Assembly (NCBI GenBank): GCA_946478895.1
Contig: CAMLDY010000003.1
Location: 1 to 64,000, forward strand
DNA length: 64,000 nucleotides
Direction of reading: 5' to 3'
Source: an uncultured Gemmatimonadota bacterium
GTDB lineage: Bacteria > Gemmatimonadota > Gemmatimonadetes > Gemmatimonadales > Gemmatimonadaceae
Below the pieces are notes generated by a model, which ran no database searches, was not told the origin of the DNA, and was given only the letters and a program-made list of their open reading frames with translations. Each line of letters begins with the position of its first letter. Position 1 is the stretch's first letter. Both the position numbers and the translations under genes were made by a program. Positions 52,542-60,802 of this stretch are shown here, in pieces.

Positions 52542-54120
52542 TGGTCTCCTCGACCTCGGCCTGCGCGGCGCGGACGTCGAACTTCCCGCTCGACGTTCTC
52601 GGTAATGCGGCGCGGGGCACGAAGCGGCCCGGTTGGAGATAAGTGGGGAGCTCGGCCCGACAAAACCGGTGCAGCGCCTCGACCGATCCGGACTCAGTAA
52701 GCACCACATACGCGACGATCGAATCGCCACGAATCTTGTCGGGTACCGTACCCACGACAGCTTCAGTTACCTGACCCGATGCGTAGATGACGTCCGCGAT
52801 CTCATCGGGGCTCACCCGATAGCCGAGCGACTTGATCAGACCATCACGCCGGCCAACGTAGTACAAAAGCCCATTCGCATCGCGACGTACGAGGTCGCCA
52901 GAGAAGACTACTCGCTCGGAGTCAGGCTGACCTTTGGCGCGCAGTGGGTTGGGGCGAAACACTCGCGCGGTCGTTTCCGGATCGTTCCAGTAGCCGGCCG
53001 AGACCGTCGAGCCTCTCTGCACCAGCTCTCCGACTTCGCCCGGCTCGCACGGTGACAGATCCTCTCTCACGACCATGATCTCGCTGCCCGGAATCGCGAT
53101 GCCGATCGAGTCGGGATGGGCGTCGACAAGATCGGGAGGGAGATACGTGGCGCGGAAAGCCTCCGTGAGACCATACATGAGGAAGAGTTGGGCATGAGGG
53201 TTCGCTGTGCGTAGCTGTCGCACGGCCTCGACCGGCACGCGGCCACCGGTGTTGGTCATTGCACGGAGCGCCGGAAGCGGAGAATCGCGGAACGCTGACG
53301 TACCGAGCAGCTGAAGCCAGAGCGGTGGAACGCAAGGCAGGACGGTCACCGCCGCCGCGCGGAGGGTCGCAACTATCTGTTGCGGCAACGGCGAGCGTTC
53401 GACGATCAGCTGAGCGCCCGATCCGACCGCGCAGAGCAGCTGGTTGAAACCGTAGTCAAAGCTGAACGGAAGGAGGCTCGCGATTCGATCGCGAGATGTG
53501 ATCCGCACGTAGCTGGTTACCGCGCGCACGCCGCTCCAAAGATTGGAATGCATCAGCGTGACGCCCTTGGGGAGCCCCGTGGACCCCGAAGTGTAGATGA
53601 TCTGCGCGAGATCGGGTCCGACGCGACGCACCGGATCGAAGGTCGCATCTCCCTGCATCGTCGCGACGTCGTGGATCGTCGCCGTCGTTACGATCGATCT
53701 TGGCTGGCGGCCCAGCATTGCCGCGCTCGATACGCACGCCGCGCTTCCGCTGTGCGTCAGAATGTGCTCGACCTGTCGGGGACGAAGAGTTTCGTTGATG
53801 TTGATCGCTACGGCACCGCATGCAGTCGCGCCGAAAAACGCCGCAGCGGCGTCGGCGCCTCTCTCGAGGAGTATCCCAACGCGGTCGCCGGGGACTACGC
53901 CGCTCGCGCGCAGTGCGTTGGCGATCCGGGCCGCCCTCGATTGAAGGTCGGCGTATGTGACTTCGAGCTCCCTCTCGGCGATCGCTGTCGCTTCGGGGTA
54001 CTTCTCCGCGGTCGCCCAGAGGAGGTGCGCGATATTCATGCTGTCGGCGGGCCACTGCGGAACCGCAGTCGGCGCGGCGGGGGCATACGGCTGGAAACGC
54101 TTGGCAGTTGTCTGGATCAT
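52528..54120 (-). CDS. AMP-forming acyl-CoA/acyl-ACP ligase (EPS locus type)
   Basis: 530 aa from the ATG at 54120 (ATGA overlap with the phosphatase). Adenylating-enzyme motifs: YTSGSTGLPKGVTLMHSN (P-loop, about 190-207), MYGLTEAF (A5), SGDLVRRDANGLLYYVGRRD (A7/A8) and SLGYRVSPDEI, with the catalytic Lys in RTSSGKFDVR near the end. It activates an acid with ATP and loads it on CoA or an acyl carrier protein. Similar enzymes lie in exosortase-A EPS loci. The acyl carrier protein at 48139 is a likely acceptor. Confidence 0.9.
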   Translation of the reverse strand: MIQTTAKRFQPYAPAAPTAVPQWPADSMNIAHLLWATAEKYPEATAIAERELEVTYADLQSRAARIANALRASGVVPGDRVGILLERGADAAAAFFGATACGAVAININETLRPRQVEHILTHSGSAACVSSAAMLGRQPRSIVTTATIHDVATMQGDATFDPVRRVGPDLAQIIYTSGSTGLPKGVTLMHSNLWSGVRAVTSYVRITSRDRIASLLPFSFDYGFNQLLCAVGSGAQLIVERSPLPQQIVATLRAAAVTVLPCVPPLWLQLLGTSAFRDSPLPALRAMTNTGGRVPVEAVRQLRTANPHAQLFLMYGLTEAFRATYLPPDLVDAHPDSIGIAIPGSEIMVVREDLSPCEPGEVGELVQRGSTVSAGYWNDPETTARVFRPNPLRAKGQPDSERVVFSGDLVRRDANGLLYYVGRRDGLIKSLGYRVSPDEIADVIYASGQVTEAVVGTVPDKIRGDSIVAYVVLTESGSVEALHRFCRAELPTYLQPGRFVPRAALPRTSSGKFDVRAAQAEVEETNATG

Positions 54121-54749
54121 GTTTGAGTCTGCGGCACAGGTGCGAGGCCCGCCGCTCGGGTTGCAGGGTTCGTTGCGGAAACTGGTCGCTCCGCCACATC
54201 TGCGGCGGTGTGCTCGCGCCAGTGATGGATCAGCGTCGAGGCGCATCGATCCAACCGGTCGAAGGTGGCCTCAAACACGTCACTCGATTTTTGCCACGGG
54301 TCGGTAATGGTTCGGGAGTACGTGGCGACCGGATCCAGATCGCCGGCGACAATGAGTCTTCCCCGAGGAATGCCGGCGTAGGCGTTGAGGTACCGCGCCT
54401 GCCGTTCATCCATTACAACCACCGCATCCGCGCTTCGGGCGCGATGCGCTTCCACGGTCTGCGATCTGAAATCCGAGAGGTCGATGCCTCGGCGTGCTGC
54501 AGTCGCGAGCGCAGCCGCCGGCACAGTCCGATCGAAACCCACCAAGCCGGCTGACGCGATCCGAATGCCGGGCAGAGAGCGCTTCAGCAGCGCCTCGAAG
54601 TACGGACTGCGGCAGACATTGCCCGTGCAGACGACGAGGATCCGTCTCGGAGTGCCCATCGAGGCGAGGCGCCGTCGGACGGCCGCGTGCCGGCGCCGGT
54701 GCCGCAGGCGATCCGCCAATCCAAATAACGACGTTAGTGTCGATGCCAT
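54117..54749 (-). CDS. Low-molecular-weight protein tyrosine phosphatase
   Basis: 210 aa. Active site VVCTGNVCRSPYFEALL: Cys41 and Arg47 form the C(x)5R loop, and the general acid Asp is in ITDPWQKSS. An N-terminal basic segment (RLRHRRRHAAVRRRLAS) precedes it and about 50 residues follow the domain. LMW-PTPs in EPS loci dephosphorylate the Wzz/BY-kinase, here encoded 36 kb away at 15971. It abuts the DegT gene with no gap and overlaps the AMP ligase by four bases. Confidence 0.9.
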   Translation of the reverse strand: MASTLTSLFGLADRLRHRRRHAAVRRRLASMGTPRRILVVCTGNVCRSPYFEALLKRSLPGIRIASAGLVGFDRTVPAAALATAARRGIDLSDFRSQTVEAHRARSADAVVVMDERQARYLNAYAGIPRGRLIVAGDLDPVATYSRTITDPWQKSSDVFEATFDRLDRCASTLIHHWREHTAADVAERPVSATNPATRAAGLAPVPQTQT

Positions 54750-55970
54750 TCAGGATGCCTGGAGTGCGGCCACGGGATCGCGCACAGAGTTTGGAACCGT
54801 CGTGAGCGCGTCGACAACGTGGTCGACGTCGGGAGCGTGCATGTAAGAGTGGGTCGGTACGGTCAACAGCCGATCGCGTAGCTCGAGAGACCCGAGCCCG
54901 GCACGCTCGCCCGCGACGAGCAGCGGCTGGAGCTCGGCGTGTTGATCGAGCGTCATCGGGTAACCTCGCGCGATCCCAAGCGATCGCCCGCTGCGCACGC
55001 TCCCCCTCCCCCTCCCCCTCCGATCGAGAAGGGCGAGACGCAGATAGCCAGGCTCACTCTGCGCGATGGCCCGAATCGGAGCGATATTCGTCGAACGCAG
55101 CGACCACAGAATCTGCGCGGCGTGTGCACGTCGAACCCGCAGCTCATAGTCATCGAGCGCGATCGCGCCTATCACCAGCGTGGCAGCGGCGCGGGAAATC
55201 CCACGCGGTGGGCGCGGTGGCCGGAAGACCATCTCGCCAAGCCGGAGTGCCGGAATCGACGCCGGAAGTCGATAAAGCGCGGGGCGGCCCAGCGTCCACT
55301 GCGCAGCAAGCTTCGTCACGTCTGATAACCCGCTCGATCCGCCCGGCAGATTCGTGCCTGCCTCGATGATTGCGTCGGAAGATCTCTTTCCGCGGACGAG
55401 CAGCGCGCCTCCCGAGCCGCCGGTCAGACCTTTGCCACGCCCGAAACTGAGGATGGTCACATCACCGAAGCTGCCGAGCTTCTGGCCAAAGATCGAGCCG
55501 CCCGCGCCTTGTGCTGCATCTTCAATCAGCGGCAGACCGTGCTCATCGGCGATCCGTCGGGCACCAGCGACGTCCGCAGCGTAACCGAACAGGTGAGCGA
55601 CGACGATGGCGTCAACGCCGCGCGCGACTGTTTTGCGAAGTGAATCGAGATCGGGACTGAGGGTGATCGGATCGACGTCGTAGAGCCGCACCCGCACGCC
55701 AGACCCAAGAGCGGCACTCGTAAGATCGATGCAGGCATACGCCGGGAGGGCGACCGCACCTCCCTTCGGTATCACCGAGCGCAGAGCGAGCACCAGCGCC
55801 GAGGTGCCGGTGTCGGTCAGAATGGCATCCGTCGCTGCATACCTTGTAGAGAGCGCGGCCGCCAATCGCCGGCGCTCGTCGGTTCGCAGCGCAACTGCCG
55901 CAGCGAGCCCCGCAGCCAGTGATGCAGGTTGCACTGGCGAGTGTACCGGCGGGATCCAGCGCCAGGTCAC
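54750..55970 (-). CDS. DegT/DnrJ/EryC1-family aminotransferase-like protein
   Basis: 406 aa from a GTG that overlaps the FemAB stop (GTGA). PLP-enzyme fold: SALVLALRSVIPKGGAVALPAY, LIEDAAQGAGGS, and SFGRGKGLTGGSGGALL, where the Lys after GRG binds PLP (about residue 188). These enzymes make amino sugars from keto sugars. The C-terminal end (RDPVAALQAS) is short. In this family some EPS members lack clear sugar-transaminase signatures, so the substrate is open. Confidence 0.85.
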   Translation of the reverse strand: MTWRWIPPVHSPVQPASLAAGLAAAVALRTDERRRLAAALSTRYAATDAILTDTGTSALVLALRSVIPKGGAVALPAYACIDLTSAALGSGVRVRLYDVDPITLSPDLDSLRKTVARGVDAIVVAHLFGYAADVAGARRIADEHGLPLIEDAAQGAGGSIFGQKLGSFGDVTILSFGRGKGLTGGSGGALLVRGKRSSDAIIEAGTNLPGGSSGLSDVTKLAAQWTLGRPALYRLPASIPALRLGEMVFRPPRPPRGISRAAATLVIGAIALDDYELRVRRAHAAQILWSLRSTNIAPIRAIAQSEPGYLRLALLDRRGRGRGSVRSGRSLGIARGYPMTLDQHAELQPLLVAGERAGLGSLELRDRLLTVPTHSYMHAPDVDHVVDALTTVPNSVRDPVAALQAS

Positions 55971-56992
55971 GGAATGTACCGGACGATCATTGGTCCAACG
56001 GCGGTCGCCAGCGCCGCCGGCAGCTTGCGCCAGACGCGCGGTCCAAAGCGGAACTTCCCATCAGTCGGAGAAGGTGTAGTCGTCGCTCCCTTTGGCGCGA
56101 AGCCATACCACCACAACGGCTCATCGCGCGCGCCCCACTGGAGCTTGAAACGATGGGTTCCCGAGCCAGGAGTGCAGCGACCGAAATTGAATCGCTTGAC
56201 GCCCTGTGCTATCGCCCTCTCCATGCACGCCCAATAGAGCAACATGTTCGGCGCCTCGCGGTTGTATGCGCGCAGCGACGACGCCCACGTCATTTCGAAT
56301 TCCTCGCCGAAGTGAAAGCCGCATCCAGCCGCTACCGGCTTCCCACCGAGGTACGCACAGCAGAACACGCAGTCTTCCGGAAACTGCTCGGCGAGCTCGC
56401 GGAACAGAGTCAGCGGCTGCGTCGGAGTCCCGAGATCTCGCATATGTCGAGCGAAGACACCAAAAAACGCCGCCACCTGATCCGGACCGAATCGCACCGT
56501 CACCCCTTCTTTCTGCGGGCGCCGGATCTGACTTCTCAGCTTCGCGTCGAATCGCTTGAATTGCGCGTCAGGGCTCGAAGCCAGATCGAGGACTACAGTC
56601 ACCTTACGATGCGACGCCGGCATTGAGAGTGGCAGCGGGATCCGGCTCCGCAGCTCGACGAGCTTTACGTTGTCGCGCTGTGCGATTGCGACCGCCTCAT
56701 CGCTGACCGCGCGCACTCCCGCATACGTGCCGAGCGGCCCTCCATAGTTGAGGAACGGCATAGACACGAGGTAATGCCCGAATACAAGGCTGCGAACTCT
56801 TACGAGTGGAAGCGCACCTACGAGCGATCCGTCCCAATCTCGCGCTACGAGGTAGATGCACTGGTGCCCGAACACGCGCTCGATGAGGGTGCGCCATCTC
56901 AGCTTATGGAAGTGGGTGAACCCTTCCTGCCTCGAAACGAAGCCGTCCCATTCTTCTTCGGTGCCGCCGAATCGTTCGACCTCGAGGTTCAC
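55967..56992 (-). CDS. FemAB-family protein of the exosortase-locus type
   Basis: 341 aa from a GTG at 56992 that overlaps the deacetylase stop (GTGA); a longer frame to 57052 was rejected for that reason. Two GNAT-like halves: TLIERVFGHQCIYLVARDWDG, SMPFLNYGGPLG, FDAKLRSQIRRPQKEG, ARHMRDLGTPTQP, FHFGEEFEMTWASSLRAYN and NMLLYWACMERAIAQGVKRF. The words and order match the FemAB subfamily found beside PEP-CTERM/exosortase EPS genes. Probably transfers an amino-acyl or acyl group to a sugar. Confidence 0.87.
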   Translation of the reverse strand: MNLEVERFGGTEEEWDGFVSRQEGFTHFHKLRWRTLIERVFGHQCIYLVARDWDGSLVGALPLVRVRSLVFGHYLVSMPFLNYGGPLGTYAGVRAVSDEAVAIAQRDNVKLVELRSRIPLPLSMPASHRKVTVVLDLASSPDAQFKRFDAKLRSQIRRPQKEGVTVRFGPDQVAAFFGVFARHMRDLGTPTQPLTLFRELAEQFPEDCVFCCAYLGGKPVAAGCGFHFGEEFEMTWASSLRAYNREAPNMLLYWACMERAIAQGVKRFNFGRCTPGSGTHRFKLQWGARDEPLWWYGFAPKGATTTPSPTDGKFRFGPRVWRKLPAALATAVGPMIVRYIP

Positions 56993-57876
56993 GCGACACC
57001 CACTGTGTGAAGAGTCTGACCCGTTCCCACAAAGCGTGACAGCGCCGAGCAAATCGGTGCGAATCGAAATTCAGTAAGAAGAGTCTCGAGCTTGCCCATC
57101 GTGGTCTCGAGCCCGCGGTAGTGCCGCAGATACGTAATCGGCGACACCGGAAGTCTAGGCTGGTCCGCATCGACTTCCCACGGGTGGATGTAGAAGGTCG
57201 CGCTCTCACCACGTTGGCCGGCTTCGCGAAACGCGCGGCGAATGACACCGAGCGGGAGCTGTCTCAGATAGCCGCCGCCCGCAGCTGGTACCGGGAAGCG
57301 AAAAAAGTTCGTCGTTGCGAGCGGAAATTCGGCGAGCGACCCTGCAGGTCGTCGCATCAGATACGGAGCGCGCGGCGCCGATGCGTAACCATAACCGGGC
57401 CGACGAATCGGGAAGAGGCTCGAATCGTACGAGTACCCTTCCTCGACAAGTACATCGAACGCCCATTCCAGGCCCGGTACTATAGAGAAGCTCGGCGCGC
57501 GATACCCGTTCACGACATCGCCGGTCAAATCCTCGAGCGCGCTTTTGGAGGAGCGGACTTCCTCGCGGAAAGCATCCGGAGTTAGATGAGTGACCCGCCG
57601 GTGACTGAAGCCATGCGAAGCGACTTCGTGTCCGGCGCGTACGATCGATCGAACTACTTCGGGCCGATGTTTGGCCAGCCAACCGAGCACGAAGAACGTT
57701 CCGCGGACGCCATGGCGATTGAGACTCTCAAGGATCGCGTCCGTACTTTGTCCGACACGACTTGGCTGGAGCAGCCAGTCGTCGCGAGACACCACGGACT
57801 CCAGCGCCTGCACCTGGAAGTGCTCTTCGACATCGACCGTAAAGAAATGTGTCGCTGGTGATTTTTCTGGTGACAT
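56989..57876 (-). CDS. Polysaccharide deacetylase of the exosortase-locus type
   Basis: 295 aa. FFTVDVEEHFQVQALE at the start (metal-binding Asp in DVEEHF), GTFFVLGWLAKHRPEVVRSI, EVASHGFSHRRVT (HxxxH) and YRAPSFSI, ending with the DUF3473-like block ATFYIHPWEVDADQPRL and TTMGKLETLLTEFRF. This combination is that of the deacetylase subfamily beside PEP-CTERM/exosortase EPS genes. First gene of the minus-strand unit 57876-51627; a weak sigma-54-like site lies 40 bases upstream. Confidence 0.9.
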   Translation of the reverse strand: MSPEKSPATHFFTVDVEEHFQVQALESVVSRDDWLLQPSRVGQSTDAILESLNRHGVRGTFFVLGWLAKHRPEVVRSIVRAGHEVASHGFSHRRVTHLTPDAFREEVRSSKSALEDLTGDVVNGYRAPSFSIVPGLEWAFDVLVEEGYSYDSSLFPIRRPGYGYASAPRAPYLMRRPAGSLAEFPLATTNFFRFPVPAAGGGYLRQLPLGVIRRAFREAGQRGESATFYIHPWEVDADQPRLPVSPITYLRHYRGLETTMGKLETLLTEFRFAPICSALSRFVGTGQTLHTVGVA

Positions 57877-57915
57877 GCGAGAATGAGATCGTCGGCGGAA
57901 TACGGGCCTCGGGTT

Positions 57916-57931
57916 CGCACTTCAAATGCCC
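57916..57931 (-). promoter_or_regulatory. Weak sigma-54-like site for the 57876 unit
   Basis: In minus orientation GGGCATTTGAAGTGCG: GG and TGC elements 10 bases apart, 7 of 12 consensus positions. It is only meaningful because the dyad lies 119 bases upstream, as at the other units. Confidence 0.35.
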
Positions 57932-58050
57932 GCGCGCGCCGGGTGTCGTTTGATCGCGGCATTGGCCCCTATCTCATTCGCGCATATGACGATAGCTGGG
58001 TCGGGCCCTCACTTTTCGCGACTCGAGCTCCCGACGCGGCAGAAGGAGCG

Positions 58051-58068
58051 TGTTGCCTCCATGCCACA
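58051..58068. promoter_or_regulatory. Putative activator-binding dyad (site 7)
   Basis: TGTTGC, ctccat, GCCACA: 11 of 12; read on the other strand it is TGTGGC-N6-GCAACA, the form of sites 2 and 6. It lies 169 bases before the plus promoter at 58238. Confidence 0.68.
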
Positions 58069-58237
58069 ATCGGGACGTCAGCGTCACAGTCATGTGGCAT
58101 CGCCCCTACACCTCCGCCTCTCATGCCGCGCTTTCCACCAACGGCTTTGGCGGCGCCTGCCTGCTAAAACGTGTATCCGTAACGGCTTAAGCGGACAGCT
58201 ATCGATCGACTGCACGCGGCGTTTTTGTGACTGCGCC

Positions 58238-58253
58238 CGGCACTTTTGCTGCA
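58238..58253 (+). promoter_or_regulatory. Sigma-54 (-24/-12) promoter for the acyltransferase/deacetylase/ACP/FkbH unit
   Basis: CGGCACTTTTGCTGCA: GGCAC at -24 and TGCA at -12 with exact 10-base spacing (9 of 12). Expected transcription start near 58264, 86 bases before the ATG at 58350. Confidence 0.6.
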
Positions 58254-58349
58254 ACCCCGCCGTCCGTTCTCGCACCGCGGCTGTGGAGACGCAGGCGAGT
58301 GAAGAGATCGAATCCTTGGTGGAAGCTGTCCTTCTGGTCGGAGTTGGGT

Positions 58350-59567
58350 ATGTCGGTCGTGCGTACGCTGTCGGAGAAAAATCCCCGTTTCGGATCCATC
58401 GACGCGGTTCGCGGCGCCGCCATCCTGTTTGTATTTCTTGCGCACTTTACCGCGGGCTACGCATGGCCCGCGACGTCACAGACCGTGGCGGGCAACCTTC
58501 GCACGGTGAGCATGATCGCCTCGCCAACTTTCGTGTTGGTGAGCGGAATGGTTGCAGGCTTTCTCGCTCTCACCAATCCGAGCGGATTTGGCGAGCTGAC
58601 GGTGAAGCTGTTCGATCGTGGATTGTTCCTCCTGCTTTTCGGTCACCTCTTCCTAACCTTGACGCTTGCTGCAGGAGCGGCTGGTTTTTCCCACGCCTAT
58701 CGCACCAGCTTCATCACCGACGCGATCGCGGTCGCCATCCTGATCGGGCCTTCAATGGTCACCGCCATCTCAGCCCCGCGACGCCTCGCATTGGCCGTCA
58801 GCATTTTTGTAGTTGACTGGTGGTTGATCTCTCATTGGCACCCGATCGGCACGACGGCGAACTCGAAGCTGTATATCGTCGGAATGACGAGCCCGACCGG
58901 TGAGCTGAGTGGTATCCCCGTATTCCCGGTCGCACCGTGGTTCGCGGTCTACCTGGCCGGCACAGTCGTGGGCGAAAAAGTCGGACGGATGTACGTCGCT
59001 GGTCGCGAGTGGCAATCGCATCTGGTTGTCGCTCTGGTCGGCGCCGCATCGGTATTCGCCGCTACCGTCGCGCACCTTTTCGTGCGCGCCTTCCGCAACG
59101 CCAACCCGTCCGCGCCGCTTGGCGTAAACGATCTCAGCCTTGTCTCCATATACGGAAAGTTTCCCCCCGGCGCCGTATACCTGGGATTTTTCGGCGGCGC
59201 GGGATTGCTCATGCTCGCCAGCATCTTTGAGCTCGATCGCCGGAACAAGCTGCCATTGTTGTTCAACCAGCTCAGGAAGCTTGGGCGGTCGTCGCTCTTC
59301 CTCTTCACCATTCAGTATTCGCTGTATCGCGCGATACTCCCGCACCTCGGTTTATCCAATACCGCTCTCTGGCCCGTGTTCTTTCTGACATCCGTCGTGT
59401 TTCTCGCCGCGCTGGCGACGGTATGGGATCGTCACTCCGCCAACCGCTTCCTGACTGTCGGTATCACCGCAGAATGGCGCAGACAGCGTCAGCTTTCTGC
59501 CTCGGTGACGAATCACTCGTTCCTCCGCACGCCGGCTGCCGCCGGCCACCATCCGGCAGGTCGCTGA
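58350..59567 (+). CDS. Membrane acyltransferase (OpgC/DUF1624-like), tandem copy 1
   Basis: 405 aa from the ATG at 58350 (GGAG seven bases upstream); the longer frame from 58227 overlaps the promoter. About ten membrane helices. Family start FGSIDAVRGAAILFVFLAHF (Arg in RGAAI), TVLVSGMVAGFL-type helix, RGLFLLLFGHLFL with His, and SHWHPIG. It transfers an acyl group to sugar residues across the inner membrane. Paralogue of the next gene. First gene of the sigma-54-like unit. Confidence 0.85.
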   Translation: MSVVRTLSEKNPRFGSIDAVRGAAILFVFLAHFTAGYAWPATSQTVAGNLRTVSMIASPTFVLVSGMVAGFLALTNPSGFGELTVKLFDRGLFLLLFGHLFLTLTLAAGAAGFSHAYRTSFITDAIAVAILIGPSMVTAISAPRRLALAVSIFVVDWWLISHWHPIGTTANSKLYIVGMTSPTGELSGIPVFPVAPWFAVYLAGTVVGEKVGRMYVAGREWQSHLVVALVGAASVFAATVAHLFVRAFRNANPSAPLGVNDLSLVSIYGKFPPGAVYLGFFGGAGLLMLASIFELDRRNKLPLLFNQLRKLGRSSLFLFTIQYSLYRAILPHLGLSNTALWPVFFLTSVVFLAALATVWDRHSANRFLTVGITAEWRRQRQLSASVTNHSFLRTPAAAGHHPAGR

Positions 59568-59569
59568 CG

Positions 59570-60802
59570 ATGACAGAGAGGGCAACCGCGAACCCACCAG
59601 TCAAGAAACCGGGCTACGGCTCGTCGCGCGTCGCATCGATCGACTCGGCGCGTGGTGCGGCGATGCTCTTCGTCTGTCTCGCGCACTTCGCCAATGCCTA
59701 TCAGTTCGTTTCGGGCGCCGACGCTTCCGGGATGTACCTGGTGCTGATCGGTATGGTTGCGTCTCCGACCTTCGTGATCGTCAGCGGATTCGTCGCCGGG
59801 TTCCTGTCCATAACCCGCAGCTCCACCTTCGGACAGCTGCGACAGAAGCTCATCGATCGTGGATTCTTTTTGCTCATCGTCGGTCACACCATTCTCGCGA
59901 TCTCCCACGTATTCGCGGGCGCCGGCTTCGTCGCCGGATTCAAAATCGGCTACGTAACCGATGTTGTCGGTTTCGCGGTCGTGCTTGGACCCTGGCTGGT
60001 TGATTCGGTGCGTCCGAAGCCGCGAGTACTGCTGGCGCTCGGAGTGTTTGTTCTGAGCTGGCTCGCGGTATTCCAGTGGCACCCCACCGGTTTCGGCGCA
60101 ACCGCAAAGCAATACCTGATCGGCATTCCAAATCTCTCCGACGCCACCCGCGGCGACTTCCCGCTCCTGCCCTGGTTTGCCGTCTATCTCCTCGGCACAG
60201 TGCTCGGCCAGACGCTGGGTAGGTATTACGCCGAGAATCGCCACCAGGCCGGCCATCTCGTGCTCGCCTCTATCGGCGCGGTGAGCTTCGCAGCGGGTAC
60301 CGTCGCGAAGCTCGCGCTGCATCTCTTCAGAAGCGCGGCTCCTGCGTTCGAGCAAGCGCACCCGTTGCTCGTCTTTTCCGTATCCACCTACCAGAAATTC
60401 CCACCCGGGCCGGTGTACGTGATTTTCTTCGGCGGAGCGGGAATGGTCATGGTCGCCGCGATACTAGAGGCCGGCCGGCGGGGAATGATGCCATTCCTGC
60501 TCGGCCGGCTGCGCCAGATCGGTCTTGCTTCCCTCTTCATTTACGTGCTCCAGTATTACGTCTACGTCGTGGTGCTTCGCGCGCTTCGTCTGCCTTACAG
60601 TCCGTTTTGGCCGCTGCTCTTTCTGTTCACGATATTCCTCCTCGAGCGGGCCGCCGCTGTGTGGAACTCCGCGGAGGGCAACCGCTACCTCACAGTCGGT
60701 CTTGCAGCGTTGCTCAGGTGGATCAAGCGCAGAAGGGAGCTGGCACTGACGAAACAGATCGCGCTGGACGCACCGTTTCGTAAACCAGTTTCGACGCTGT
60801 GA
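59570..60802 (+). CDS. Membrane acyltransferase (OpgC/DUF1624-like), tandem copy 2
   Basis: 410 aa from the ATG at 59570, two bases after the stop of copy 1. Same architecture with about ten helices: ASIDSARGAAMLFVCLAHFA, FVIVSGFVAGFLSI, RGFFLLIVGHTI, QWHPTGFGA, LLPWFAVYLLGTVLGQTLGR and KFPPGPVYVIFFGGAGMV. Each of these has a counterpart in copy 1 (for example KFPPGAVYLGFFGGAGLL). The pair may attach different acyl groups or form a heteromer. The basic tail (WIKRRRELALTKQ) is cytoplasmic. Confidence 0.85.
   Translation: MTERATANPPVKKPGYGSSRVASIDSARGAAMLFVCLAHFANAYQFVSGADASGMYLVLIGMVASPTFVIVSGFVAGFLSITRSSTFGQLRQKLIDRGFFLLIVGHTILAISHVFAGAGFVAGFKIGYVTDVVGFAVVLGPWLVDSVRPKPRVLLALGVFVLSWLAVFQWHPTGFGATAKQYLIGIPNLSDATRGDFPLLPWFAVYLLGTVLGQTLGRYYAENRHQAGHLVLASIGAVSFAAGTVAKLALHLFRSAAPAFEQAHPLLVFSVSTYQKFPPGPVYVIFFGGAGMVMVAAILEAGRRGMMPFLLGRLRQIGLASLFIYVLQYYVYVVVLRALRLPYSPFWPLLFLFTIFLLERAAAVWNSAEGNRYLTVGLAALLRWIKRRRELALTKQIALDAPFRKPVSTL

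Larger units (their letters stand above)
57877..58349. other. Divergent intergenic control region of two EPS units
   Basis: 473 bases between the minus-strand deacetylase and the plus-strand acyltransferase. It holds the dyad 58051-58068, the plus sigma-54-like promoter 58238-58253 and a weak minus one at 57916-57931. One dyad could serve both directions. The frame 58227-58349 before the ATG overlaps the promoter and is not counted as coding. Confidence 0.6.

Noticed and set aside
53380..53400. TGTTGCGGCAACGG palindrome as an activator site
   Set aside because: It lies inside the AMP ligase gene and the arms are one base apart instead of six.
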